A stretch of DNA of 64,000 bases, taken from positions 128,986 through 192,985 of the forward strand of contig JAGMWU010000067.1 of the NCBI GenBank assembly GCA_018697195.1, given 5' to 3'. Shown here piece by piece: positions 28,501 to 37,908 of the stretch (the first letter of the stretch is position 1; every line of letters starts with the position of its first letter). Source of the DNA: Certhia americana (Eukaryota; Chordata; Aves; Passeriformes; Certhiidae). A model generated the notes under the pieces. It was not told the origin of the DNA, did no database searches, and saw only the letters and a list, made by a program, of their open reading frames with translations. Position numbers and translations under genes: made by a program.

Positions 28501-31500
28501 TTACCATGTGTTTTCTAGGTTTTCTCTTGACACTTCTGTTATTTTTGCTGACTCTGTTCTCTGCTAGTGCCAGGCACTGGCAGTACTTGAAAGCTGCTTA
28601 TCCACTTTAGTCTGTGGATTCCTGGTGTGTCTCTTTTTTCTGTGTCTCTGCTTTGTCTGCCACCAAGGATGTTCAGGTTTTATATGGAGAGGAGTCAAAA
28701 CCTTTACAACTTCCCAGCTGCAGAAATTTAATGATTGTTACTGACAAAGAGAAGTAAAATCTGAAACTCATTTTGGTAGTAAAGGAGTGTATGTACAGTA
28801 AGTGGTAGCATATAATTGCCTGCTTCTTAATGACCTGCTGATGAGGCAGAGGCTGAGAGGAAATAATGTGAGCCAAGGGTTGCTGTTAGATCACATAAGA
28901 GGGGTTTCATAGTTTTCTCTTCTTCTGTGTTCCAGTATGATGTGTCAGTTGAGCGTCGTGGAGAGCAAAAGCGCCACCTTCCCCCCGGAGCGGCCACGGC
29001 ACCTGCTGGATGACAGTGTCCTGGAGTGTCACAGCCCCGCGCGCGGACACACGGCCAGCACACGCCTCGCCAACGGCCTCTCCATAGGTAAAGTGCCTTC
29101 TCCTGCCCAAGGAGCTGCAGACTCACAGACAGCTCACAGGAGAGAATGAGGAAGATCATTACTTCTCATGCAAAGACTGATCGTTTCCATGGATGAAAGC
29201 AGATCAGAACTGCTACCTGGGCAATGTTAGCTCAGCTTTCCTCAATTATCCACTGATGCTTTTCGTAAAAGTGGCATGAAGGAAGATCGGTTTTGTAAAT
29301 GCTTGGTGTGTGACACAAAGTGTTTGTCAGCTTTTACCAGGGGAAAAATGGATAGGTATTTTAAAAGTTACCTTTACACAAAGAAAGCTTTAATTTTAAC
29401 TATATGTTTTAGAAGATGGGAGAATTGTTTAGCAGTACTCTCTAAGACTTCAAAAGAAATGTCAAATGAACATGTTATGGTATTATAATTAACAAAACAA
29501 TTATTATAATATCAAAAAAGTGATCAAGAATCTGTGTTCTAAGCAAGAGAAAGCCACCTTTTAAGAGACTCAGGCTATTTCTAGAGTGGGAAATTGACTA
29601 GTGAAAGATAGCAGATTACTTGACCAAGAATTAGATACTGAGATGATCTTTGCACTTCTGAAAATACAGGCACAGCTCACTGTGTTAAAACTAGGCATTA
29701 GAAGATCAGTCCTGGTCAAATTAAAACTGTGAGCTAAATAGTTGTGTCAGAAAAGGAGAGACAAATGGGTGATGGGCTTGAAAGAGAAATAGGAACTTCA
29801 GCTATGAATACCATCATATATATATTTTAATATCTCCTAACAGCAGCATACAGCGGACATATCCTCTATTAGAGGTGTGTATCCTTCTTGAAAATAAATC
29901 ATGATACCATATCTAATAACTTCAGTCGACTTACAGATATTGTGTAGAAATACTCTTACAAAGGAGCTGGATTTATGTACCTAAAGTGCTCAGCTTCTGA
30001 AGTAAAAGTGTGGTGAAAATTAAAGTAATGGTATTAAAACACAGAAGTAACATGAGTTAAGAATGAGATACTATAAATGGACAGGCTTATGTAAGCCTGT
30101 TCCAATTAAAGATTTTAACATGAACTCTAAACACTTCTACTTCAAAACATGATTTGAGTAAGCAGTGTCCATGGTACTACATAGAAGAGTATTCCGGGGA
30201 TCCACGTACATTGGCTTTGTATTTTCCCATGGGTGGTTTTCTTACTCCTTCTCTGTACTACTCTCTTTCTAGACAGCAGTGAAAGCTCAGAATTTAGTGA
30301 GGAGCTGCCGTCAGGGCTTGAAAGGTGAGTTAGTCTTCATGTACACTCACTGAGCACTCTGCAGACTTAGATAAGAAATTCATAAATGATCCCTAACATG
30401 GATAAGCCCTAAATCAATAGTTATTGTTATCAAATTATTGATTAGTTAGGAAAAAAATGGCAAACATTTTGATATAAAGCACTGAAAAGGTATTGGACCT
30501 GAAAAAATTGGAAACTATCTCTGTCATGTTTACCAAACTCAAACTGTTGAAGTGTCAAACTAGAATATCACTCATCAGATATTTGCATTCACAAACAGGG
30601 GTCGTTTATATGCCACGCTGGGGCCTAACTGGAGGGTACCAATCCGGAATTCTCCTCGTAGTCGAAGCTGTGTCTACAGGTACAGTTCATTGTATGGTGC
30701 TAAACTTCAACTTGGGTCTTTATGCTCTCCTAGTGTAACGTATTTTATGTGCAAATATCCTTCTATGACCATAACAAGTCTCCCCCTCCTGCTTGTAAAA
30801 ACTCCTGTTAATGGTAAGGCAGGGTTATGGCCCATTCAGATGAAATTCAGTTTAGCTATTGATTTAAATAACAAAGTCTAGCTTCTGTTTTGCAGAAAAC
30901 TAGGCTTTACTTAGGGTTTTATGAAACCTTTACAGAAGCATGTTTGTCATGAAGGCATCATCTTTGACTCCTGTGACAAGTAATGATATTAGGATACCTT
31001 CTTGACCCTTTCCCACAATCTGTTTCCTGATTTACCAGACAGCTACCCATAACATCTGTCCATGTTAGAGAGCTATAGTATGGTGTGTTGATTTTGTTGT
31101 CAGCCAAAACTGTCAGCCAAAAATTTCCAGAAATTCAGGTAATTTCTGTAATTTACCAGAATAAAAAAGAAAGTTGCCTGTTTTCAGTTTGACTTTCAGT
31201 ATTTGAGTTTCAGTATTTATTCTGTTTTATTTTTTCATGTCTAGGCCCCCAGAATAGAACCTTTTTGGAAGACTGGACTTCCTATTTGGTAACTATGTTA
31301 GGGAAACGCATATTCTAGAGTCACGTTTCAGATGATACAATATACATAAAGCAGTGCAGGATAGATATATTTAGAGCTAAATTATATTGCTTACTTGCCT
31401 TCTTTAATTGTCTGCTCAAATACATCGAGGAGTGCTTTGTCTCTTCAGCCCAACAGGTGCATGCAGCTGCACAGGAGGTGGTTCCACAGGAGTCATTACC

Positions 31501-34500
31501 ATGGAAGGGCCTTTAAGAAGAAAAACACTGCTCAAAGAAGGCAAGAAACCTACTGTAAGTGATTGCAATTATAATTACTCCTATGGTCTTAATTCATTAG
31601 TGCTGTTTCAATTTTCAGGATTACGCTAAGCCTGCAGCTTGATATCACACAAATCAATGGTTTTATCAATTGTAATTTTCTGATCGAAATTCTAACCAGG
31701 TTATAACAAAGTTGTAACTTTTGTCTGTCATTTGATGTACATCAGTTTTGCTTCTCCCTGCATTTGCAAGTTACGTTTCTAGCTGTGACAGCAGAGGAGG
31801 AGTGAAGCAATTGTATAACCAGCAAGCAGTGTTGTGAGGGCAGAAATAAACGGCACTGCCTGATGACCGAGAGCATCTTCATACTTTCCAGCTAAATAAC
31901 CCTGACAAAGGCAGATATTGCAGGATGGATAGGGACAGGATGTAGATTAATAACTTTTAATGAGTTTGTAGATCAAAGAACTTGCAGTAGCACTCATAAA
32001 AGACTGAAGAGGGAGATCTTCAATACAGAATTTTCAAGGGAAGGTACAAATTCAATTGAACATATTTCTGCAATATATTTTGGTGCTTTTGTGGTAGTGC
32101 ATTAAAATGGAAAGGCTGCAGGGCAGCCACCCATAGCACTGGTCATGGATATTCATAGTTAACCTGAATTTGTGGGTTTCACATGGTTCCAGTCCTATGC
32201 ATTTGGTAATTTATTTGTTTTCTGTGGAGTTGATTGATGTATTTCACATGCAGCCCAGTTCAGTTCAGAGCTAAAAGATTTGAAGAATTTCAGAGTTGTC
32301 AGCTCAATCATTTTTTTTTAAATCAAAAGTCTAAGATCTGTATGACAGAAGGCATCATGCTATTCTTCTCTAAACAATCAGTACTGACACTTTTATGAGA
32401 TGCCCAACTAAGAAGTATTGTATTCACAGCCAACCATCAAGATTTAGGTAGCTGGGCTGATTTATACCAGGAGACACTCTTTATCTCCTTTCCTTGTTTC
32501 TGGAATTAACTTTGGTAGCACTTGGACTTGCCTGTGAATAGATTCTTGAAATGTCAGATATATGCAGAGTTTTTCCTGATTTTTTTTTTCCTTTTTCCTT
32601 CAGCTCTCCTCGTGGACTAGATACTGGGTCATGCTTTCAGGATCAACTCTTCTGTACTTCGGAGCAAAAGCTTTAAGAGGCTCTGAAAGAAAACACGTAA
32701 GCTCTAAATTCATTCTAAAACCAAAAATTGAATACTCATAAGTAGATCTGGAATGACATCCAGATTGTACTTTCTGCTCCAGGCTAAGCCATATTTCTGC
32801 ACAACTTCTACAGTCAAAAGTTAATTTCTGCTAGAGTGTCAGCTATAACTGACTCATCTGTCTTTTCCAGTATAAATCTACACCTGGGAAAAAAGTCTCC
32901 ATTGTGGGCTGGATGGTGGCATTGCCTGACGACCCAGAGCATCCTGACATTTTCCAGCTAAATAACCCTGACAAAGGTATGTATTACAAGATGGATAATG
33001 TCTGCATTACATTTCTGTGACAGGAAGTAGATTAATATCTATTAATGAGCTTGTAGATTACAAAACTTACAGTGGCACTCATAAAATCCTGAAAAGGGAG
33101 ATCCTCAATACAGAATTTTCAAGGGAAGGTGCAAAATAAATGGAACGTATTTCTACAATATGCTGTGGTGCTTCTGTGGTGCCTACAGAGAGATTTCTTT
33201 CTTTTGACAGTTACCATAAGCTTTGCAGAAATTCCTCAGCTAATATGAGATTGCAGCATGTCTATATGTTTCCATACATTGATCTCCAAGTCTCTGAATA
33301 GCTTCCTTAAAATCAATCAGTATCAAATCTTGACTTACATGGAGGCCTATTAAAATATCAAACCATTTACCAAAATAAGTCTGCTAAGTAATTATTACTT
33401 TTTAATAATTAATTTTGCAGTGCCATAACTATTTTTCCTTCATTAAACTTCAAAAACTTCTAAAGGTAAGAAACCCCCTGGAGTTATTTTGCACTTTGAG
33501 TGGTTGCTTACAGGTTCTTGAGGCTTTCTTCAGTTCCCATGTTTTCAGCTTTGGTGCTGGATATGGAGTCCCATCTACTGTGTGAAGTGCATCATCTGGG
33601 TGTTAACTAAAATGCACAAAATATTTTATTGCAGGAAACAATTTGCAGTAGGACATTGAAGAAAACTAAGTTTACAAATATGAAAAGCTTTATCAGAAGC
33701 CTTGATGAGAAGAAAGCCAGGATTAAATTAGATCTGACCAGCGGCGTATGAATGATGCACAGTCCCCAGTTGTGGTATAACCAGAAACATTTGTTAAAAG
33801 TGTATATAGCTTTTATAATATTTTCACTATCAGATTAGAATATAACATGCCTGGATAGTTAATAGTGTAACTGTTCATGCATCTGCTAACTAATAATATA
33901 ACGGATCACATTCCTAATATTCACATCAGCCTTTTTTCTTTAAATCAAGTGCTTGTATAACAGTTTTTTCTGCAAACTACTGAGGTTCTGCTGCCTGTTA
34001 CATTTTAGAGACTTTTCTACGTCTCTCCTGCATTGACTGAATAGTTCTTGTTCTTCTTAACCAAGTGGTCTTTGTTCTCTTATTATTAAGTGTTTTTTGT
34101 TCTCTTGCCCCTACATGGTCTTTTCTGTGGCTGTAATTCGGCCTTTCTACCTATGAGGCCACGTATATTCTCACACTTGCTTCATCCAAGAACTGCTGGG
34201 TAACATGCCTCACATGGGCTCTGTTACATTAGCAGCATCATGTTTGAGCATTTGAGGTGCAAATTAATTTAAGACTTCACTTCAGGACTTTGGCTTCTGC
34301 ACAGAAATCAGAGTCCTTTGAAACTGTATGTCAGTCTGCCAATTCAGAATCTTTCATTTTCTTGCTTTTTAGGCAATGTTTACAAGTTTCAGACCGGTTC
34401 AAGGTTTCATGCAATATTATGGCATAAACATTTGGATGATGCATGCAAAAGCAACAAGCCTCAGGTAAGGTTGTGAAAACTATTTCTACCCACTTTTTCC

Positions 34501-34895
34501 TATTTTCCAGAAAATCCTTACTAGAAAAGGTACCTTTTTCAATTTGTGTGTATACACATTCCTGTGGGACAGGGGACAGACATAATTCCTCATTCTGTAC
34601 ATTGACCAATTTTTTCAATAAGAGAAAGATTATTTAAAATTAAAGAATTCCCATCAAATCAGGTTTTGTGCAGGTCTAGCTATTGATTTGGTTGCCTTAA
34701 GAGCATATAACCTCTACTCTCAGTTGCTTCAAGCAAGATAACCTCATCTCTTCTTTAGAAGGGACTGTCTCATGGAAAATGAAAACCACACTAGGATGGA
34801 CTTGATGATCTTAGTGACCTTTCCCAAATGTAATGATTCTATGAGTAATTTACAATCTCTTCCAGGTACCTGCTAATCTAATGTCATTCGAATAA
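5931..34895 (+). CDS. RALGPS1: RALGPS1, Ral guanine-nucleotide exchange factor with PH domain (3' part, 12 coding exons)
   Basis: This is the downstream part of a Ral-specific GEF, which loads GTP onto RalA/RalB at membranes. The exons chain in frame through consensus splice sites. They encode the end of the CDC25 catalytic domain (YIDSAYP, then [15 protein letters not shown]), a linker with a proline-rich SH3-binding motif ([15 protein letters not shown]), a Ser-rich stretch ([10 protein letters not shown]), and the C-terminal PH domain (from [18 protein letters not shown] to [15 protein letters not shown]). I assign it to RALGPS1 rather than RALGPS2 from remembered paralog differences: [35 protein letters not shown] and the ANLMSFE end. 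The N-terminal exons lie left of the window, because the first exon seen enters mid-codon. Coding exons are 5931-6068, 7800-7893, 17080-17147, 28251-28377, 28936-29087, 30273-30324, 30599-30679 (probable cassette), 31449-31554, 32604-32696, 32871-32976, 34373-34464 and 34866-34895. I see no frame-breaking lesion. Confidence 0.93.
6069..7799 (+). other. RALGPS1 intron
   Basis: AT-rich intron with a short (TA)n run at about 6368-6388. No gene is seen. Confidence 0.85.
6368..6388. repeat. (TA)n microsatellite
   Basis: About ten TA dinucleotides in an AT-rich context inside a RALGPS1 intron. Confidence 0.9.
7800..7893 (+). CDS. RALGPS1: RALGPS1 exon (LPHVQKYL / [14 protein letters not shown])
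   Basis: The acceptor is cactccacag and the donor AA|GTAAGT. The phase matches both neighbours, since an Asp and a Lys codon are each split across introns. It encodes the conserved C-terminal helix of the catalytic module. Confidence 0.94.
8084..8120. repeat. Perfect inverted repeat, 16-bp arms, 5-nt loop
   Basis: AAAGACTAGATTTTCA and its exact reverse complement flank the loop gttca. The pairing stops abruptly at both outer ends. It is far too short for a canonical microRNA precursor. Confidence 0.95.
12289..12640 (-). repeat. CR1 retroposon, 3' end
   Basis: It begins on the + strand with the complement of CR1's ATTCTATG-type tail (aatagaatcatagaag). The diagnostic 'gggttggaaaagacctcgaa', 'gagaaattctttctggtg' and 'gaggccattccctcttgacc' blocks follow. 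This is a 5'-truncated CR1 on the - strand. The open frame at 12384-12608 (-) falls inside it. Confidence 0.85.
17080..17147 (+). CDS. RALGPS1: RALGPS1 exon ([23 protein letters not shown])
   Basis: The acceptor is tttttccag after a long T tract. The donor GCAG|GTATAA splits a Gly codon. It starts the linker between the catalytic and PH domains. The [18 protein letters not shown] wording is characteristic of RALGPS1. Confidence 0.93.
18210..18710 (+). mobile_element. Degraded solo LTR, avian ERVL-like
   Basis: From memory of the abundant avian ERV LTR family, several diverged blocks occur in order: 'ccaaagggatattctgta' followed by 'atgatgcgctcatcaataaa', then 'gtttgtctttctaagcatgt', 'gcccactcatgagaagtag', a TTTTGCTT-rich segment, 'tttatctcagcccacaatga', and 'ggagtaatagagcagttcag'. 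No gag, pol or env remnant flanks it, so it looks like a solo LTR. It shows many indels, which implies age. Its boundaries are approximate and I did not identify a target-site duplication. Confidence 0.68.
20238..20264. repeat. Poly(A) run, 27 nt
   Basis: An uninterrupted A tract in a RALGPS1 intron. No retrotransposed gene was recognised directly upstream, so it may be a simple homopolymer expansion. Confidence 0.9.
22493..22529. repeat. (GT)n microsatellite
   Basis: About 18 uninterrupted GT units, likely polymorphic. They create the artificial Val-Cys repeat at the end of an open frame that starts at 22243. Confidence 0.97.
22601..22724. repeat. Tandem duplication, 64-bp period, two copies
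   Basis: Copy one (22601-22664) and copy two (22665-22724) both begin with gctcttgtctgagaagcagc. Over the shared 60 bases they differ at one visible position (ACGTAC versus ACATAC). The near identity implies a recent duplication. It lies about 70 bp from the (GT)n tract. Confidence 0.95.
24299..24500 (-). repeat. CR1 retroposon 3' fragment
   Basis: The + strand reads gtcacagaatcacagcat, then 'ggtcatctagtcccagcttc', 'tgtgtccagatgactctgga' and 'aggcagcctgttccagtg'. This is the complement of the CR1 3' region, with the element on the - strand. The open frame at 24375-24743 (-) is partly this repeat. Confidence 0.78.
26970..27160 (-). repeat. CR1 retroposon fragment
   Basis: 'gggagagacccaccaggatc' and 'gacaggcttggtgccatgac' followed by 'cacttccctgggaag' are typical of the CR1 3' region in reverse orientation. 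It is diverged, with an internal AT-rich insertion or decay. Confidence 0.72.
28251..28377 (+). CDS. RALGPS1: RALGPS1 exon with PxxP SH3-binding motif
   Basis: The acceptor is gtcttttag and the donor AACAA|GTGTGT. It encodes [10 protein letters not shown], then [18 protein letters not shown]. The PTPPVPRHR stretch is the proline-rich SH3-binding site known in RALGPS proteins. The phase fits both neighbours. Confidence 0.94.
28936..29087 (+). CDS. RALGPS1: RALGPS1 exon ([16 protein letters not shown]...)
   Basis: The acceptor is tgtgttccag and the donor ATAG|GTAAAG. It reads [16 protein letters not shown], then [10 protein letters not shown] and RLANGLSIG, matching the RALGPS1 linker. The exon is markedly GC- and CpG-rich compared with its AT-rich flanks. 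Open frames on the opposite strand here are shadows. Confidence 0.94.
29088..30272 (+). other. RALGPS1 intron
   Basis: AT-rich intron of about 1.2 kb. No gene or recognisable repeat is seen. Confidence 0.8.
30273..30324 (+). CDS. RALGPS1: RALGPS1 micro-exon ([16 protein letters not shown])
   Basis: This 52-nt exon has acceptor ctctttctag and donor AAAG|GTGAGT. It encodes an acidic, Ser-rich patch that is a plausible phosphorylation-prone linker. It ends in AG of a split codon that works with either of the next two exons. Confidence 0.92.
30599..30679 (+). CDS. RALGPS1: RALGPS1 probable cassette exon, 27 codons
   Basis: An 81-nt exon bounded by cacaaacag and CTACAG|GTACAG with matching phase (2/2), so including or skipping it keeps the frame. 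It encodes [14 protein letters not shown], then a basic [11 protein letters not shown] segment. From memory it resembles the RLYHSLGP segment of RALGPS2, which supports it being real. The acceptor has a weak pyrimidine tract, consistent with regulated use. Confidence 0.75.
30680..31448 (+). other. RALGPS1 intron
   Basis: An intron of about 770 bp with no recognised element. It has short local repeats near 31100 and 31185. Confidence 0.8.
31449..31554 (+). CDS. RALGPS1: RALGPS1 exon, start of PH domain
   Basis: The acceptor is gtctcttcag and the donor ACT|GTAAGT (phase 0). It encodes [14 protein letters not shown], then [18 protein letters not shown], the first strand of the C-terminal PH domain that anchors the protein to phosphoinositide-containing membranes. 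Confidence 0.94.
31555..32603 (+). other. RALGPS1 intron carrying a duplicated exon remnant
   Basis: About 1.05 kb. The central part (31828-32100) is a diverged copy of sequence from the second-next exon and its 3' intron. The rest is unremarkable up to a strong T-rich acceptor tract. Confidence 0.85.
31828..32100 (+). pseudogene. Decayed partial duplicate of a RALGPS1 PH-domain exon plus its intron flank
   Basis: This segment aligns by eye with 32900-33183, about 1.07 kb downstream. Shared blocks include ccagctaaataaccctgaca (exon), 'gtagattaata', 'gcactcataaaa' and 'atacagaattttcaagggaa' (intron). The copy still translates as ALPDDREH, then FQLNNPDKG, against [20 protein letters not shown] in the real exon. 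It lacks the exon's first half and acceptor, and its donor GTATGT has become GCAGAT. It should therefore not be spliced in as a conventional exon. Confidence 0.9.
32604..32696 (+). CDS. RALGPS1: RALGPS1 exon, PH domain core
   Basis: The acceptor is ttccttcag and the donor AAACAC|GTAAGC, 31 codons in phase 0. It encodes [19 protein letters not shown], then [12 protein letters not shown]. The WxRYWVxLxGSxLxYY-like pattern is typical of PH strands 2-3. Confidence 0.95.
32871..32976 (+). CDS. RALGPS1: RALGPS1 exon, PH domain
   Basis: The acceptor is gtcttttccag and the donor AAAG|GTATGT. It encodes [20 protein letters not shown], then [15 protein letters not shown]. This is the parental copy of the duplicated half-exon upstream. 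Confidence 0.95.
32977..34372 (+). other. RALGPS1 intron
   Basis: The first ~200 bp is the parental copy of the duplicated intron flank. The rest is AT-rich with nothing recognised. Confidence 0.85.
34373..34464 (+). CDS. RALGPS1: RALGPS1 exon, PH domain C-terminal helix
   Basis: The acceptor is gctttttag and the donor CTCAG|GTAAGG. It encodes [20 protein letters not shown], then [10 protein letters not shown], which contains the invariant helix tryptophan of PH domains. Confidence 0.95.
34785..34848 (+). repeat. CR1 3' tail fragment next to the last RALGPS1 exon
   Basis: 'ggatggacttgatgatctta' followed by 'gacctttcccaaatgtaatgattctatga' matches the sense 3' end of CR1 with its ATTCTATGA repeat. 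It ends 17 bp before the terminal-exon boundary. Confidence 0.62.
34866..34895 (+). CDS. RALGPS1: RALGPS1 terminal coding exon (VPANLMSFE, stop)
   Basis: After the acceptor caatctcttccag the exon reads VPANLMSFE and TAA, which is the conserved C-terminus of the family. Confidence 0.95.
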   Translation, partial: VPANLMSFE

Positions 34896-35933
34896 TCTCC
34901 TCTCCTACCTGGTGTGACTTCAAGTGCCAAACGGAAGAAACTGATTATTGTTGTCTAAGGAGAAAAGGAGAATGGTTTTCCTGACATGAGCCAGCCACAG
35001 ATATTTCAGCACTTTCCTATGTAACATGAAAGTGATTCTGATACAGCTTTTAAAAGCAGAAAGTGAATGTTGTCTGTAGGACCAGATAAAAGTCTCATGC
35101 ACTGACTGAAAGCAAACAAGTTAGATGGACAGAAGACTCATCCTGACTCCAGCAGGATTCTAGAGCCCTCAACTATTTGTGATCAGAGACTGCATGAACT
35201 GATATTTGACCACAAACTGAGCATCATATCTTCTGCCTGTTCTTTTTTAAATGGTTCTTTTTATTGTTAAGCTGCTTTGTGTGACTGAAGAATATTTGGC
35301 CCATGTTGGGTTTCAGTTCTTTCTAATGCACAGAATGATTGACAGTGTTAACTTGCTCCAAAGTGTCAATTAGGATAAAAAATTGTGGAACAACATTTTT
35401 ATAATCTAAGTGCACTGAGTTGCTTGGCAATGTGGCTGCCTCAAATTTTCTATCAAATCTCTGGACAATTCTGCTGTTCATATTTGAGCTATTTAGGAAA
35501 AATGTATTTTGGCATAGGACAGTTGGTTTTCTTTTTCATTTGGTTATTTTGCTCAGGAATACTCTGGTAATGGATTTAAAGCTGTTTATGTTGTGCTGAA
35601 GTTTGTCTTTCATTCTTTTACCAGTGGCATAGTTGCTTAGAAATTTGGTGTTTCGGTTCAGTCTGAACATTGTTCATTTCAAATCCCTTAGCACAGGGAA
35701 GCAGGTAATCAGGTGTTATGTATCACATGGTCCTGGCTCCTCAGAATGACTCATATCATTGTTTCTGTTCTGTCCTTCTGTGGATGACTTGGCTCCACTC
35801 AATTCCTGTATGTGTTGCGACTTAAGGTCATTAGTCCTGGTAGATGGTACTGCTGTTGTGAAATTATGGTGGCAGTGACAGACTGCCTAACAGTGGAGCA
35901 AGTACGAAGAAGTTTCCACATCACTATCCAGAG

Positions 35934-35951
35934 AACAAACAAACAAACAAA
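35934..35951. repeat. (AAAC)n simple repeat
   Basis: About four AAAC units inside the inferred RALGPS1 3'UTR. Confidence 0.9.
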
Positions 35952-36836
35952 AGTGTAACTGGGCCTTCTCCTCTGAAGGAACTCTCTCTATGCTGTATTT
36001 CTGCTATGCCCTGGCACTTCTGTAGTCAGAATCTTTTTCTGTTCATATGTTAAATTCATTGCTTTTTCTGTTTGAAACTCTTTTGCCATATAGCATCACT
36101 ATTCTGACTTCATCAATCACCAGAAAACCTCTTCTGACTTTCCTAAGATTGCATAGAGGAGAAACTGGCAAGTCAGCCTCTAGCTTACAAACCAGGAACA
36201 CCGTGGAAGTCAATTTAAGTAAACAGAATCTCTACTAGAACAAGCTCCCAGCCAATACCAGTATGTATTCTGTGTACTTCCATGATTTTCTACATTTTTA
36301 TTTTGAAACTTCTCTAACAACAAGGAGAAAAAAATGCCTGTATTGTTAAATGTAGGTCAAAAGTAAATATTTTGTTCTTCTAAGAGTTCATGTTACAATC
36401 CTGAAAGCCTAATACATGCTTTTCAAGAAAACCAGTTCCTGATGACAACTGCGTTTAGATCCTGGGACATGGGAAAGTGTATGTAGAGTTGACAAATTTT
36501 GTTTGATAACTGAGGAACTGTATGAAAAGAGTGGTAATGCAAAATATATTTGTATTTGTCTAGTTTTTCTCTTTTTTTGCTAACTTAAGACAACTTTGAA
36601 CTAGGAAAAACATGGTTATCTGCAAGGGCAGAGCATCTAAAGCCATTAGAGATGGTATAGAAGCTTTTGAATGTAGTAACATCCTGTAACCAGTAAATTA
36701 CTTCAGACTGTTAGACTGTGATATAGTCTGAATTATTCTGCACCTGTGGATTTTTGTGATTAGTCATCAATGAGATTAAGCATCTTTTCAGTATAGCACA
36801 ATTGTGAAATTGCTGCGGAATATTGAGAAATTTGAT

Positions 36837-36876
36837 TGATGGCAGTGAAAGAATACTGATGGCAGTGAAAGAATAC
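36837..36876. repeat. 20-bp tandem duplication
   Basis: tgatggcagtgaaagaatac occurs twice back to back with no differences, in the inferred RALGPS1 3'UTR. Confidence 0.95.
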
Positions 36877-37095
36877 TATAGTAAAACATCTTAAACAAAT
36901 TTTAAATTAGTCTTTAAGTATTAAACAGTTCATAGCTGCTGATTAGAGATGTTATGATGCCATTTGCTATTACCTGATACTTTTATGGTTATTTGAGAGC
37001 TGTTATTGAAATACAGTATGTTGCCTATCACTAATTATTACAGCATTTTCACAGACAATATCACAAACCATACAAGTTTTCCTCCATCAAAGGAG

Positions 37096-37121
37096 TTTAC
37101 ATAACTGCCTAGTTATGTAAA
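37096..37121. repeat. Hairpin-forming inverted repeat, 11-bp arms
   Basis: TTTACATAACT, loop gcct, then AGTTATGTAAA. It could form a stem-loop in the RALGPS1 3'UTR. Its function is unknown. Confidence 0.9.
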
Positions 37122-37654
37122 GGTAAACATTATGTCATAATTACTATTTTCAGAATTGTGAAGGTATACTAAGTGTAGGTAATATTATTAGTTTATTAAA
37201 TGTGCAATTTTGATGTAATTCAATGCCAAAATGCATGTTTTTCCAAATAGCACTAAAATGAGGCAAAGAAACTAGTTTTCAAATTGAGATGGACTTGTCA
37301 CATTATAATGTTAATCAGTTTCAACATTTTGGTTTGTTTTGTGTGGAAACTGTTGCACTATTTTTGGCTGTGTTTTCCAGCAGTCCACTGCATGCCATTT
37401 GTGTAAAGGATTCTTTCTATAATTCTTGTGAACTGTCTCACCTGTAAGAACTCTGGCATTGGAATCTAGGTTTTTGGCAAAGTATTTTGTTACCTCAGTC
37501 TTGTATCAAGTTGCTGCATTTTTCAGTTTGTTACATTGATAATAATGATTGTTTTGCTAATTAAATACTTTAATGTAAAAAAGTTTGTTTACTACAACAG
37601 TAATAGCATTTGGTTGTAAGTTTAAAAATGTGCAGGGTATGTATTGCTGTTGAC

Positions 37655-37660
37655 AATAAA
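37655..37660 (+). terminator. RALGPS1: Poly(A) signal for RALGPS1
   Basis: A canonical AATAAA 2.76 kb after the stop codon and 250 bp before the CR1 and CpG-island block of the next gene. Confidence 0.7.
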
Positions 37661-37908
37661 ATGTTCTGAAAAAGAATAGTACAGGTACAGAAAGAATGTT
37701 TTAGCTCAAAGGCAGTATGCATGTTTTATTAGTGAATGGATGGTAATGTAATTGAACAGACTCTACAGAGCAATGTCTAGTCATTTAAATACAACCGAAT
37801 TAACATTTCTAGGATAAAATAGAAAAAGCCTCCAAATCTGCAGTGTTTTCAAGAGAGATTTGGGAAGTCCAGAGAAGTAGAGAGACGAATTTCTTTGCAC
37901 TTAAAATG

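Larger units (their letters stand above)
34896..37675 (+). other. RALGPS1: RALGPS1 3'UTR
   Basis: About 2.8 kb of AT-rich sequence between the stop codon and the AATAAA at 37655. It includes an (AAAC)n run at 35934-35951, a 20-bp tandem duplication at 36837-36876 and a 11-bp-stem hairpin at 37096-37121. The cleavage site is inferred, not seen. Confidence 0.75.
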
